Below, piece after piece: positions 1-6,331 of a DNA stretch of 64,000 bases. The notes beneath the pieces were generated by a model. That model did not search any database. It saw only the letters and a program-made list of their open reading frames with translations, and had not been told where the DNA came from. Positions within the stretch are counted from its first letter, which is position 1. The number at the start of each line of letters is the position of its first letter. This DNA is from Lachnospiraceae bacterium (lineage in GTDB: Bacteria > Bacillota > Clostridia > Lachnospirales > Lachnospiraceae): NCBI GenBank assembly GCA_017472605.1, contig JAFUPV010000039.1, positions 1 to 64,000 on the forward strand, read 5' to 3'. A program made the position numbers and the translations under genes.

Positions 1-315
1 ATTACGCAGCACACAGCGTACTACCGTGGTGCATTCTCCCATTGTGGTGGTTTCCACATAGCTGATGAATTCATCTACCATCTTCGGTCCGATCGAAACA
101 CCAGACGGAAGATCGTGATTATCATCCACCTGCAGATATGCACTCTCAAATACTTCTTTCGGAGACCAGGAAATGTAACCATCCGGGTATCTCAGGATAT
201 AACCTTCATCTTTCGCTCTCTCATTGTCCGGAAGTGTCCATCCGCGATGCCTGTTGTAAGCATCTCTTGCCATCGGTTCCGCTTCCACCAGTTTTGTTCC
301 AATATACTTTTTCAT
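1..315 (-). CDS. Phage-type protein, Gp49/Sf6 gp66-like (3' part cut by window edge)
   Basis: Open from an ATG at 315 to the window edge, 105 codons with no stop. The start follows AAAGGAAAG at a good distance. The first ~55 residues (MKKYIGTKLVEAEPMARD, then GYISWSPKEVFESAY) match in style a short N-terminal module common in Firmicute phage and prophage proteins, where it often precedes a DUF2829-type domain. Here it is followed by a segment containing VETTTMGECTTVVRCVLRN, which resembles the start of the phage Gp49/Sf6 gp66 family (a T-T-V/I-C-x-L-x-N-G core). No enzymatic role is known to me. It lies with two other small phage-like ORFs, so this end is probably a mobile-element edge or relic. 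Family assignment is from memory and moderate. Confidence 0.6.
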   Translation of the reverse strand, partial: MKKYIGTKLVEAEPMARDAYNRHRGWTLPDNERAKDEGYILRYPDGYISWSPKEVFESAYLQVDDNHDLPSGVSIGPKMVDEFISYVETTTMGECTTVVRCVLRN

Positions 316-333
316 ATTCTTTCCTTTCTGCCG

Positions 334-349
334 GTTGCGCCGGCGCAAC
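334..349. repeat. 16-bp perfect palindrome
   Basis: A perfect 16-bp palindrome (GTTGCGCCGGCGCAAC) sits just upstream of the ribosome site of the phage-type gene that starts at 315. It could be an operator dyad or a compact RNA hairpin close to the ribosome site. GC content is far above its surroundings. Confidence 0.6.
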
Positions 350-365
350 TAAAAAATGGGCACAA

Positions 366-395
366 AAATACCACCGGCCTTATCTGACTGGTGGT
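366..395 (-). terminator. Probable intrinsic terminator after the 64-aa ORF
   Basis: On the minus strand an 8-bp stem (ACCACCAG with CCGGTGGT, one G-U pair) is followed by ATTTTTG. It begins directly after the stop codon of the small gene at 397-591. Confidence 0.5.
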
Positions 396-396
396 A

Positions 397-591
397 CTAA
401 ACAAATTCTACTGTTTTCCCGATAAACTTTTCTTCCGACTGGATAGCTACGCACTGCGGCATATCATAGACAGGAACCGGATCGTAGAGGTTGCCATCTA
501 TTCGAAATTGACGGTATTTCGTCTTCGGCATCACATCCAGCCTCAGAACTGCATACTTCATTACCCTGAATTCGTCTATTACTTTGCTCAC
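397..591 (-). CDS. Small phage-type hypothetical protein, 64 aa
   Basis: A 64-residue ORF with GTG start at 591, preceded by a near-perfect ribosome site (TAGGAGG, 8-nt spacing), which supports it as a real gene despite its size. The product is basic and contains the phrase YDPVPVYDMPQCVAI, a style seen in small proteins of Lachnospiraceae prophages. No catalytic motif, signal peptide or membrane segment is visible. A terminator-like hairpin follows immediately. Function unknown. Confidence 0.6.
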   Translation of the reverse strand: MSKVIDEFRVMKYAVLRLDVMPKTKYRQFRIDGNLYDPVPVYDMPQCVAIQSEEKFIGKTVEFV

Positions 592-603
592 ACTGTTCGC
601 CTC

Positions 604-759
604 CTACCTGTTAAAATTCTCCAGCTGCTTTTCGTAAGATTCAAGCTGCTTCTGTGTTAATTCAATTTCATTTCTTTGAATCTGATATTTCTTTGCATTC
701 TCAAGAATATAATGCTTTGCATCAATCTCATTCAATATGCTCCTGAGAGGTTTTTGCAT
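604..759 (-). CDS. Small coiled-coil ORF, 51 aa, possibly the tail of a broken gene
   Basis: An ATG at 759 opens 51 codons ending in TAG at 604, inside the ribosome site of the next gene. The product is lysine/glutamate/glutamine-rich and helical (NEIDAKHYILENAKKYQIQ, then QLESYEKQLENF), typical of small phage coiled-coil proteins. The start has no good ribosome site. Upstream in the same frame, across one TGA, lies DEVVLFMDTEKENIAKQ, and another frame carries MSETYYAKTSQEHIE. The region therefore looks like a decayed gene interrupted by a stop or frameshift. I am unsure that it is expressed. Confidence 0.35.
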   Translation of the reverse strand: MQKPLRSILNEIDAKHYILENAKKYQIQRNEIELTQKQLESYEKQLENFNR

Positions 760-830
760 AATAAGTTTCGCTCATTGTTTCGCTATATTCTCCTTCTCAG
801 TATCCATAAATAGCACGACTTCATCTCATT

Positions 831-1015
831 TGTCACAAGAAAATTGTTTATAGATCCAGCATACCTTATAACAACCATTCTATCAATTATTCATCAGAAT
901 TTCAATGTACGAACTATATCACTTCTACCAGCATTAATATGAACTCACATTAGAAACTTTATGTCGCCTGCCCAAGTCCTCTCCCACTATTCGAATCACC
1001 AAGCCTCTTTCCCCG
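831..1015. other. Intergenic stretch without visible gene
   Basis: AT-rich sequence between the phage-type ORFs and the rplT terminator. I see no ORF with a ribosome site, no tRNA and no clear attachment-site duplication. It may hold the boundary of the mobile element, but nothing in the sequence proves it. Confidence 0.4.
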
Positions 1016-1047
1016 AAAAAAAAGAGTGCCGAATCTCTTCGACACTC
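1016..1047 (-). terminator. Intrinsic terminator of infC-rpmI-rplT
   Basis: On the minus strand the stem GAGTGTCGAA/TTCGGCACTC (one G-U pair) closes a GAGA loop and is followed by eight T residues. It lies about 25 nt past the rplT stop. Confidence 0.9.
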
Positions 1048-1071
1048 CCCAAATTTCTATCGCTTATTCAA

Positions 1072-1428
1072 TTAAGCCAGCTTGCTCTTAGCAACCTCAG
1101 CCAGAGCGGTAAATCCAGCCGGATCGTTAACAGCCATGTCAGCCAGAACCTTTCTGTTCAGCTCGATGTCAGCCTGCTTCAGACCGAACATAAACTTGCT
1201 GTAGGACAGACCGTTCATTCTTGCTGCTGCGTTGATACGAGCGATCCACAGCTGTCTGAACTGTCTCTTGCGCTCCTTTCTTCCAGCGTAGGAAGAAGTC
1301 AGTGCTCTCATAACGGACTGCTTAGCAACTCTGTACTGCTTGGATCTGGCACCTCTGTAACCCTTAGCCAGCTTTAAAATTCTGTTATGCTTCTTCTTAG
1401 CGTTTAATCCGCCTTTAATTCTTGCCAT
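1072..1428 (-). CDS. rplT: 50S ribosomal protein L20
   Basis: 118 residues, the normal length of bL20. It begins [24 protein letters not shown], a highly basic N-terminal extension that binds 23S rRNA early in large-subunit assembly, followed by the conserved [11 protein letters not shown] segment. It is the last gene of infC-rpmI-rplT, 19 nt after rpmI. In low-GC Gram-positives L20 also represses this operon by binding the infC leader, and a matching leader with attenuator is present at 2178-2340. A strong terminator follows. Confidence 0.98.
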   Translation of the reverse strand: MARIKGGLNAKKKHNRILKLAKGYRGARSKQYRVAKQSVMRALTSSYAGRKERKRQFRQLWIARINAAARMNGLSYSKFMFGLKQADIELNRKVLADMAVNDPAGFTALAEVAKSKLA

Positions 1429-1447
1429 ATCTGTATTCCTCCTCTAA

Positions 1448-1645
1448 TTATAAGTACGGTAAAATCTTCTTCATGTTCTTAACATTAGTGATGTCTGTAA
1501 GAATAGACTTTCTAAGATTTCTCTTTCTCTTAGCAGACTTCTTTGTCAGAATATGGCTCTTGTATGCTTTCATTCTCTTTAACTGACCGGATCCGGTCTT
1601 CTTAAAACGCTTAGCTGCTGCTCTGCTTGTCTTTAACTTTGGCAT
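1448..1645 (-). CDS. rpmI: 50S ribosomal protein L35
   Basis: 65 residues, very basic, with the family N-terminus [20 protein letters not shown] and the C-terminal [20 protein letters not shown] typical of bL35. It is a structural protein of the large ribosomal subunit. It sits between infC and rplT with short gaps, the universal order of this operon, and has a clear ribosome site (AGGAGG) before the ATG. Confidence 0.98.
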   Translation of the reverse strand: MPKLKTSRAAAKRFKKTGSGQLKRMKAYKSHILTKKSAKRKRNLRKSILTDITNVKNMKKILPYL

Positions 1646-1664
1646 TATAGTTTCCTCCTGTTTT

Positions 1665-2165
1665 TTACTTATTTGGATTCTTTGCTAAAACAATACTCAT
1701 GCTCTTGCCTTCCAGCTTTGCCGGCTTTTCAACAATCGCAATGTCGTTCAAGTTCTCGGCAAAGTCATCCAGAATATGTTTGGAAGCGGCCATGTGCGCC
1801 ATCTCGCGTCCACGGAAACGAAGTGTAACCTTAACCTTGTCACCCTTCTCCAGGAACTTACGTGCACTGTTCGACTTTGTGTTTAAATCATTTGTATCGA
1901 TGTTCGGTGATAAACGAACCTCTTTCACCTCAATGATTCTCTGCTTTTTCTTTGCTTCTTTTTCTCTTCTCGCCTGTTCGTAACGGAATTTTCCGTAATC
2001 GATAATCTTACATACCGGCGGCTTCGCATTGGGAGAGATCTTAACCAGGTCAAGACCTGCCTCTTTCGCCAGCTTCATTGCATCCTTAGAGGACATGATG
2101 CCAAGCTGCTCGCCTTCCTCACTGATTACCCGGACTTCTCTGTCGCGGATCTGTTCGTTGATCAT
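1665..2165 (-). CDS. infC: Translation initiation factor IF-3
   Basis: 166 residues from the first ATG, with the N-terminal domain motif [13 protein letters not shown], the [11 protein letters not shown] segment and the C-terminal domain containing [13 protein letters not shown]-3 binds the 30S subunit, prevents premature subunit joining and checks the start codon. In-frame codons ATT-AGC-GAG-TTA precede this ATG. The ATT at 2177 has GGGGG nine bases upstream, while the ATG has no good ribosome site, so the real start may be ATT, as known for infC in E. coli and some bacilli, where it allows autoregulation by IF-3. First gene of the operon, behind an attenuator leader. Confidence 0.97.
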   Translation of the reverse strand: MINEQIRDREVRVISEEGEQLGIMSSKDAMKLAKEAGLDLVKISPNAKPPVCKIIDYGKFRYEQARREKEAKKKQRIIEVKEVRLSPNIDTNDLNTKSNSARKFLEKGDKVKVTLRFRGREMAHMAASKHILDDFAENLNDIAIVEKPAKLEGKSMSIVLAKNPNK

Positions 2166-2177
2166 TAACTCGCTAAT

Positions 2178-2340
2178 AGCTTTGTACCCCCATCAATTGA
2201 ATTTATTCACAAAAAAATGGCGGACCGCAATGATCCACCATTCAAGCACAACACATTTGTGTAAATCCTTAAATAAACCCGAGTCGCCCAATTGCGCTGA
2301 GGTGAGAGTGAATCCTCTGCTTTCCTATTGTTTCCACAAC
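2178..2340 (-). ncRNA. infC leader / L20-type attenuator leader
   Basis: About 160 nt of untranslated leader between the promoter at 2347-2375 and infC. It contains the segment CTCTCACCTCAGC and, near its end, a complete intrinsic terminator (2211-2242). Low-GC Gram-positive infC operons are known to be controlled by L20 through such a leader. The position and attenuator fit; I could not verify the L20-binding pseudoknot by eye. Confidence 0.65.
2211..2242 (-). terminator. Attenuator hairpin in the infC leader
   Basis: On the minus strand AATGGTGGATC pairs with GGTCCGCCATT (11 bp, two G-U pairs) around the loop ATTGC and is followed by a run of seven T residues, about 35 nt before the infC start. 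Its position inside the leader makes it a regulated terminator. Confidence 0.85.
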
Positions 2341-2346
2341 ATCAAT

Positions 2347-2375
2347 ATCATAGCATGACTTCCCGTGGATGTCAA
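2347..2375 (-). promoter_or_regulatory. Promoter of infC-rpmI-rplT
   Basis: TTGACA (2370-2375) and TATGAT (2347-2352) with exactly 17 bp between them. The -35 box overlaps the last codons of trmD. Confidence 0.85.
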
Positions 2376-3211
2376 GCATCTTTTTCAAACTTTTTTTCTT
2401 TTTCCGCGTCTGCTTCCTTCGGTTCTTCACAGGATTCACACAGTTTCCGGGAATCGTCCGCCGGAACCTGTCTTTTCGTTTCCTGCTCCAGCTGATCCTT
2501 CAGCCATTTTCTCTCCTTCGGCGTCAGCTCCGCTGTTTCCAGCAGATCCGGGCGTTTCTTCGCCGTTCTGAGAATCGACTGCTCTCTTCTCCACTGATCA
2601 ATCTTCCCGTGGTGACCGGAAAGAAGGATCTCCGGAACCTTTCGGTCGTGGAACACCTCCGGTCTGGTGTACTGGGGATATTCCAGCAGATTTCCGGAAA
2701 AGGATTCTTCTTCCGCTGACATGTCATTATTCAGAACACCGGGAACAAGACGTGAAATGCAGTCAATCATCATCATTGCCGGAAGCTCTCCTCCGGTCAG
2801 CACAAAATCACCGGCTGAAACCTCGTCCGTCACGATCATCTCCAGCACCCGCTCATCAATCCCCTCATAGTGGCCGCACAGAAGAATCAGATCCTCTTCC
2901 TTCGCCAGATCCTCTGCCATGCGCTGGCAAAAGGTTTTTCCCTGAGGGGTCAGAAAAACAACCCTGGGCTGCTTCCCGATCCGCTGTGTCAGATCCTTCC
3001 AGGCTTCATAGACCGGTGCCGCCTGCATCACCATTCCGGCGCCGCCGCCGTAAGGATAGTCGTCCACACGGTTATGCTTGTTCTGCGCATAGTCACGGAT
3101 GTTGACCGCCTCCACGTGAAGAAGCCCTTTCTCCTGTGCCCGTCCAAGAATGCTTGCGGAGCATCCGTCCTCGACCATCTGCGGAAACAGTGTCATTACA
3201 TAAAAATTCAT
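2372..3211 (-). CDS. trmD: tRNA (guanine-37-N1)-methyltransferase
   Basis: 279 residues. TrmD is an S-adenosylmethionine-dependent SPOUT enzyme with a trefoil knot that methylates G37 of tRNAs and prevents +1 frameshifting. The family N-terminus (MNFYVMTLFPQM), the YPYGGGAGMV loop, LLCGHYEGIDERV and SAGDFVLTGGELPAM knot segments, and LLEYPQYTRP are all present. The family usually ends near residue 240-250. Here a ~35-residue charged tail with a CESCEEP motif is added, and the infC promoter -35 box lies over its last codons. It belongs to the rpsP-KH-rimM-trmD group, 97 nt after rimM. Confidence 0.96.
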   Translation of the reverse strand: MNFYVMTLFPQMVEDGCSASILGRAQEKGLLHVEAVNIRDYAQNKHNRVDDYPYGGGAGMVMQAAPVYEAWKDLTQRIGKQPRVVFLTPQGKTFCQRMAEDLAKEEDLILLCGHYEGIDERVLEMIVTDEVSAGDFVLTGGELPAMMMIDCISRLVPGVLNNDMSAEEESFSGNLLEYPQYTRPEVFHDRKVPEILLSGHHGKIDQWRREQSILRTAKKRPDLLETAELTPKERKWLKDQLEQETKRQVPADDSRKLCESCEEPKEADAEKEKKFEKDA

Positions 3212-3308
3212 TCCTGCCTCCTCTTCTCACCCGGCAGGACAGACGTTTCCGAATTCCGTCTCCAGTTCACCGGATGGAATCCAGTCTGCCCATTGCCGCT
3301 GTCAGTCA

Positions 3309-3821
3309 TCACAGATCCATCAGTCCGTCCATCACATGAACCAGGATTTCTCCCGCTTCCAGATCCACCTTCAAAATACATTGCGGAATCGCCGGAAACA
3401 GCACCTGTTTTCCGTCTGGGCAGGTAACCTCATAAACATCATTTGCCCCTGTCTGAAGCACATCGCTGCAGGTTCCAATCACCGTTTTCTCCTCATCCAC
3501 AACCTTCAGTCCGATCAGGTCTGTGATATAGTTTTCATTCTCTTCACATGGTCTCGCCTGGCTGCGGTGAATGTAAAGCTCTGCCTGACGCAGCAGCTCC
3601 GCCTGGTTGCGGTCATCAATTCCTTCCAGCTTGACAATTACCATCTGCTTAAAAAACTTGGCTGACTGCAGTTTGAGCTCCTTCTGCTCTCTCTTCTGCA
3701 CCAGCACAAGTGTCTTCCAGTGTTTAAACTGTTCCGGCTCATCCGTTGTCGGGAACAGATTCACCTCACCGCGGATTCCATGAGGTGAGGTGATTACGCC
3801 AACTCGCAGTAAATCGTCCAT
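3309..3821 (-). CDS. rimM: 16S rRNA processing protein RimM
   Basis: 170 residues from the ATG at 3821, chosen because AAGGAG stands 8 nt upstream; an in-frame ATG 24 nt earlier has no such site. RimM helps mature the 3' domain of 16S rRNA and binds S19. The N-terminal domain shows VGVITSPHGIRGEVNLFPTTD, the usual RimM opening, and the C-terminal PRC-barrel part shows LIGLKVVDEE and LVHVMDGLMDL. Its neighbours KH-domain protein, rpsP and trmD are the standard context. Confidence 0.95.
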   Translation of the reverse strand: MDDLLRVGVITSPHGIRGEVNLFPTTDEPEQFKHWKTLVLVQKREQKELKLQSAKFFKQMVIVKLEGIDDRNQAELLRQAELYIHRSQARPCEENENYITDLIGLKVVDEEKTVIGTCSDVLQTGANDVYEVTCPDGKQVLFPAIPQCILKVDLEAGEILVHVMDGLMDL

Positions 3822-3844
3822 TCTTGTCTCCTTATAAAGAAACA

Positions 3845-3866
3845 CCGTGCAGCTTTCGCTGCACGG
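3845..3866 (-). other. Stable intra-operon hairpin with GAAA tetraloop
   Basis: CCGTGCAGC and GCTGCACGG form a perfect 9-bp stem; on the transcribed strand the loop is GAAA, a stable GNRA-type tetraloop. It lies between the KH-domain gene and rimM without a strong T-tract, so it more likely affects mRNA stability or partial read-through than full termination. Confidence 0.6.
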
Positions 3867-3881
3867 CTGTCACAATCTATG

Positions 3882-4109
3882 TTATTCTATTTCTACAATA
3901 ACCTTCTTGTCTTCTCTGGATGCTGCAGCCTTGATCACGGAACGGATCGCTCTGGCAATTCGTCCCTGTTTGCCAATTACCTTGCCCATATCGGAAGGAG
4001 CTACCTTCAGCTCCAGCACAAGACCTTTTTCTGTCTCCTGCTCGGTAACGACTACTTCATCCGGATGCTCAACAAGCGATTTTGCGATTACTTCCAATAA
4101 CCCCTTCAT
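3882..4109 (-). CDS. khpA: KH-domain RNA-binding protein (KhpA/YlqC type)
   Basis: 75 residues from the ATG at 4109, preceded by GGAGG. Nearly the whole protein is one KH domain with the GxxG loop VIGKQGRIARAIRS. KhpA, usually with KhpB, binds RNA and influences cell size and division in Gram-positives; the detailed role here is inferred. It lies between rpsP and rimM, the conserved position of this gene in Firmicutes. Confidence 0.93.
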   Translation of the reverse strand: MKGLLEVIAKSLVEHPDEVVVTEQETEKGLVLELKVAPSDMGKVIGKQGRIARAIRSVIKAAASREDKKVIVEIE

Positions 4110-4219
4110 ACCTGTACCTCCGGGAAAATCCATGCAAAATTCAACCGGACGCAACACCGGAGCGCAAATCTGAACAGATCAGAAATGCGCCCACAGGCCG
4201 TCCCTTTATTTGCATAAAA

Positions 4220-4462
4220 TTATTTCTCGATACCAGCAATCTTTAACAGCTTTGCAACAGTCTCGGTCGGCTGAGCGCCGTTTGCAAGCCATGTCTTAGC
4301 AGCTTCCTCGTCGAACTTGATTACGCTCGGCTCTTTGGTCGGATCATAAGTACCGATCTCAGCGATGAACTTTCCATCTCTCGGTGCTCTCTCATCTGCA
4401 ACTACTACTCTGTAGAAAGGTGCCTTCTTCTGACCCATTCTCTTTAATCTGATCTTTACCAT
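4220..4462 (-). CDS. rpsP: 30S ribosomal protein S16
   Basis: 80 residues with the classical opening [23 protein letters not shown] and the segment [10 protein letters not shown]. bS16 is needed for 30S assembly. It starts the rpsP-khpA-rimM-trmD series and follows ffh by 37 nt, an arrangement common in Clostridia and Bacilli. Confidence 0.98.
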   Translation of the reverse strand: MVKIRLKRMGQKKAPFYRVVVADERAPRDGKFIAEIGTYDPTKEPSVIKFDEEAAKTWLANGAQPTETVAKLLKIAGIEK

Positions 4463-4499
4463 GGTAATATTCCTCCATCAATGATATATTAGTTAGTAT

Positions 4500-5852
4500 T
4501 TAAAAAGGCAGTTTGAATCTTCCTTTTTTCCCTTTGCCGCCCATCATGCCAGGAAGCTGCTTCATCATCTTTCTGCCCTGCTCAAACTGCTTCAACAGAC
4601 GGCTTACTTCTGCGACATCAACTCCTGCGCCCTTGGCGATTCTGTTTTTGCGAGACGCGTTGATAATATCCGGATTAGTACGTTCTTTCATCGTCATGGA
4701 ACGGATGATCGCTTCTGTCCTTGCCAGCTGCTTCTCACTTTCATCCATGTCCGGCATATCCTTCATTTTCATGTTCAGACCCATTCCCGGAAGCATCTTC
4801 ATGATCTCACCGAGACCGCCCATGTTCCGCATCTGCTGCATCTGATCCAGATAGTCATTGAGATCAAAGCTTGCTTTTTTCAGCTTCTGCTCCATCTCCT
4901 TTGCCTTCTGGGCATCGACCTGGGATTCCACCTTCTCGATCAGGCTCATGATATCGCCCATTCCAAGAATTCTGGAAGCCATTCGGTCCGGATAGAACTG
5001 TTCCAGATCGGACAGTTTTTCTCCCATACCGACATATAAAATCGGTTTTCCGGTTACCTGACGGATGGACAGAGCCGCACCGCCTCTGGTGTCACCGTCG
5101 AGCTTGGTTAAGATCACACCATCAATTCCAACTTTGTCATTGAAGGTGGTTGCAACGTTTACCGCATCCTGACCGGTCATGGCATCTACTACCAGGACTG
5201 TCTGGTTTACACCGGCGGCTTCCTTGATTTCCACCAGCTCTTCCATCATACCTTCATCGATATGAAGTCTTCCTGCCGTGTCGAGAAGGACAAGATTCTG
5301 TCCGTTGGCACGCGCATGTTCAATTGCCGCTCTGGCAATGTCGGCAGGTTTGTGGCTGTCTCCCATGGAGAAGACCTCAACGCCCTGCTTCTCACCATTA
5401 ATCTGCAGCTGTTTGATCGCCGCCGGACGGTAAATATCACAGGCTGCCAGCAGAGGTTTCTTTCCCTTTGCCTTCAGCTTACCGGCAAGCTTTGCCGCTG
5501 TCGTGGTTTTACCTGCACCCTGCAGTCCGACCATCATGACAACAGAGATCTGACCGCCGGGAAGAAGCTCAAGCTCCTTTGTCTCGGATCCCATCAGGGA
5601 AACAAGCTCCTCGTTTACGATCTTGATCACCATCTGTCCCGGATTCAGTCCGTTCATCACGTCCTGACCCACGGCCCTCTCCTGCACAGAATTGACAAAC
5701 GTTTTTACTACTTTGAAGTTTACGTCTGCTTCCAGCAGAGCAATCTTGACTTCCTTCAGCGCTGACTTAACGTCGGCCTCCGTGAGTCTGCCTTTGCTGC
5801 GGAGATTTTTAAATACGTTCTGAAGCTTTTCTGATAAGCTCTCAAAAGCCAT
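4500..5852 (-). CDS. ffh: Signal recognition particle GTPase Ffh (SRP54)
   Basis: 450 residues from the ATG at 5852, with AAAGGAG 8 nt upstream. It binds signal sequences and, with 4.5S/SRP RNA, targets ribosomes to the membrane through FtsY. The N domain is followed by the G domain: GLQGAGKTT (109-117), DIYRPAAIKQL (139-149), DTAGR (191-195) and TKLDGD (249-254). The C-terminal M domain is methionine-rich around LGEIMKMLPGMG. Transcribed after ylxM from the promoter at 6260-6288. The SRP RNA gene is not in this window. Confidence 0.98.
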   Translation of the reverse strand: MAFESLSEKLQNVFKNLRSKGRLTEADVKSALKEVKIALLEADVNFKVVKTFVNSVQERAVGQDVMNGLNPGQMVIKIVNEELVSLMGSETKELELLPGGQISVVMMVGLQGAGKTTTAAKLAGKLKAKGKKPLLAACDIYRPAAIKQLQINGEKQGVEVFSMGDSHKPADIARAAIEHARANGQNLVLLDTAGRLHIDEGMMEELVEIKEAAGVNQTVLVVDAMTGQDAVNVATTFNDKVGIDGVILTKLDGDTRGGAALSIRQVTGKPILYVGMGEKLSDLEQFYPDRMASRILGMGDIMSLIEKVESQVDAQKAKEMEQKLKKASFDLNDYLDQMQQMRNMGGLGEIMKMLPGMGLNMKMKDMPDMDESEKQLARTEAIIRSMTMKERTNPDIINASRKNRIAKGAGVDVAEVSRLLKQFEQGRKMMKQLPGMMGGKGKKGRFKLPF

Positions 5853-5897
5853 TGACAACGCTCCTTTAACATTTGCTGCGAAGATCCGAATCGTTTA

Positions 5898-6242
5898 TTA
5901 CAGTTCCTCCAGAATCCGGTGATAGCTCTCCTCCAGTTCTTTCGGAAGACGATCTCCTCTGGAAGCGGCATAGGAAGCCATCTGGTCATGCATCTCAGTG
6001 ACGGAAGCCTTCAGCTGCATGAATCTTGAAACAAGATGCAGCTTCTGCTCGTATCCATCCAGCAGGCGGTCACAGCGTCTGACCAGGTCATGTACACCCT
6101 GACGGCTGATTCCCCAGAGGTCAGCGACCTCACTTAAGGACAGGTCCTGAAAAACAAGACATTCATAGACGTTTCTCTGGTGTTCTGTCAACAGATCTCC
6201 GTAAAAATCATACAGCATTGTTCGCTCTACAATTTTATCCAT
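5898..6242 (-). CDS. ylxM: YlxM/p13-family helix-turn-helix protein (SRP-associated)
   Basis: 114 residues, opening MDKIVERTMLYDFYGDLLTEHQRNVYE as in the YlxM family, with a sigma-70 region 4-like helix-turn-helix (LSLSEVADLWGISRQGVHDLVRR). Members are encoded just before ffh in most Firmicutes and are linked to SRP function; streptococcal YlxM binds SRP components. It is first in the ylxM-ffh transcript, 45 nt before ffh, with its own consensus promoter. Confidence 0.93.
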   Translation of the reverse strand: MDKIVERTMLYDFYGDLLTEHQRNVYECLVFQDLSLSEVADLWGISRQGVHDLVRRCDRLLDGYEQKLHLVSRFMQLKASVTEMHDQMASYAASRGDRLPKELEESYHRILEEL

Positions 6243-6259
6243 TTGGCATCACCTTGCCT

Positions 6260-6288
6260 ATCATACACAAAAACAAAGCGGCTGTCAA
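6260..6288 (-). promoter_or_regulatory. Promoter of ylxM-ffh, embedded in a hairpin
   Basis: TTGACA (6283-6288), 17-bp spacer and TATGAT (6260-6265). The -35 box is part of one arm of the terminator hairpin at 6280-6307. Confidence 0.85.
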
Positions 6289-6307
6289 GTATTTTTTCTT
6301 GACAGCC
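6280..6307. terminator. Terminator hairpin after ilvA
   Basis: GGCTGTCAAG and CTTGACAGCC form a perfect 10-bp stem around an 8-nt AT loop. On the minus strand it follows ilvA by about 25 nt and is followed by GCTTTGTTTTTG. On the plus strand a run of nine T lies downstream, but there is no plus-strand gene to end. Confidence 0.75.
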
Positions 6308-6331
6308 AAACTTTTTTTTTCTTCTTTCCAC

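Noticed and set aside
961-1377. Plus-strand open frame across rplT
   Set aside because: It is the complement of the strongly coding rplT sequence and has no ribosome site.
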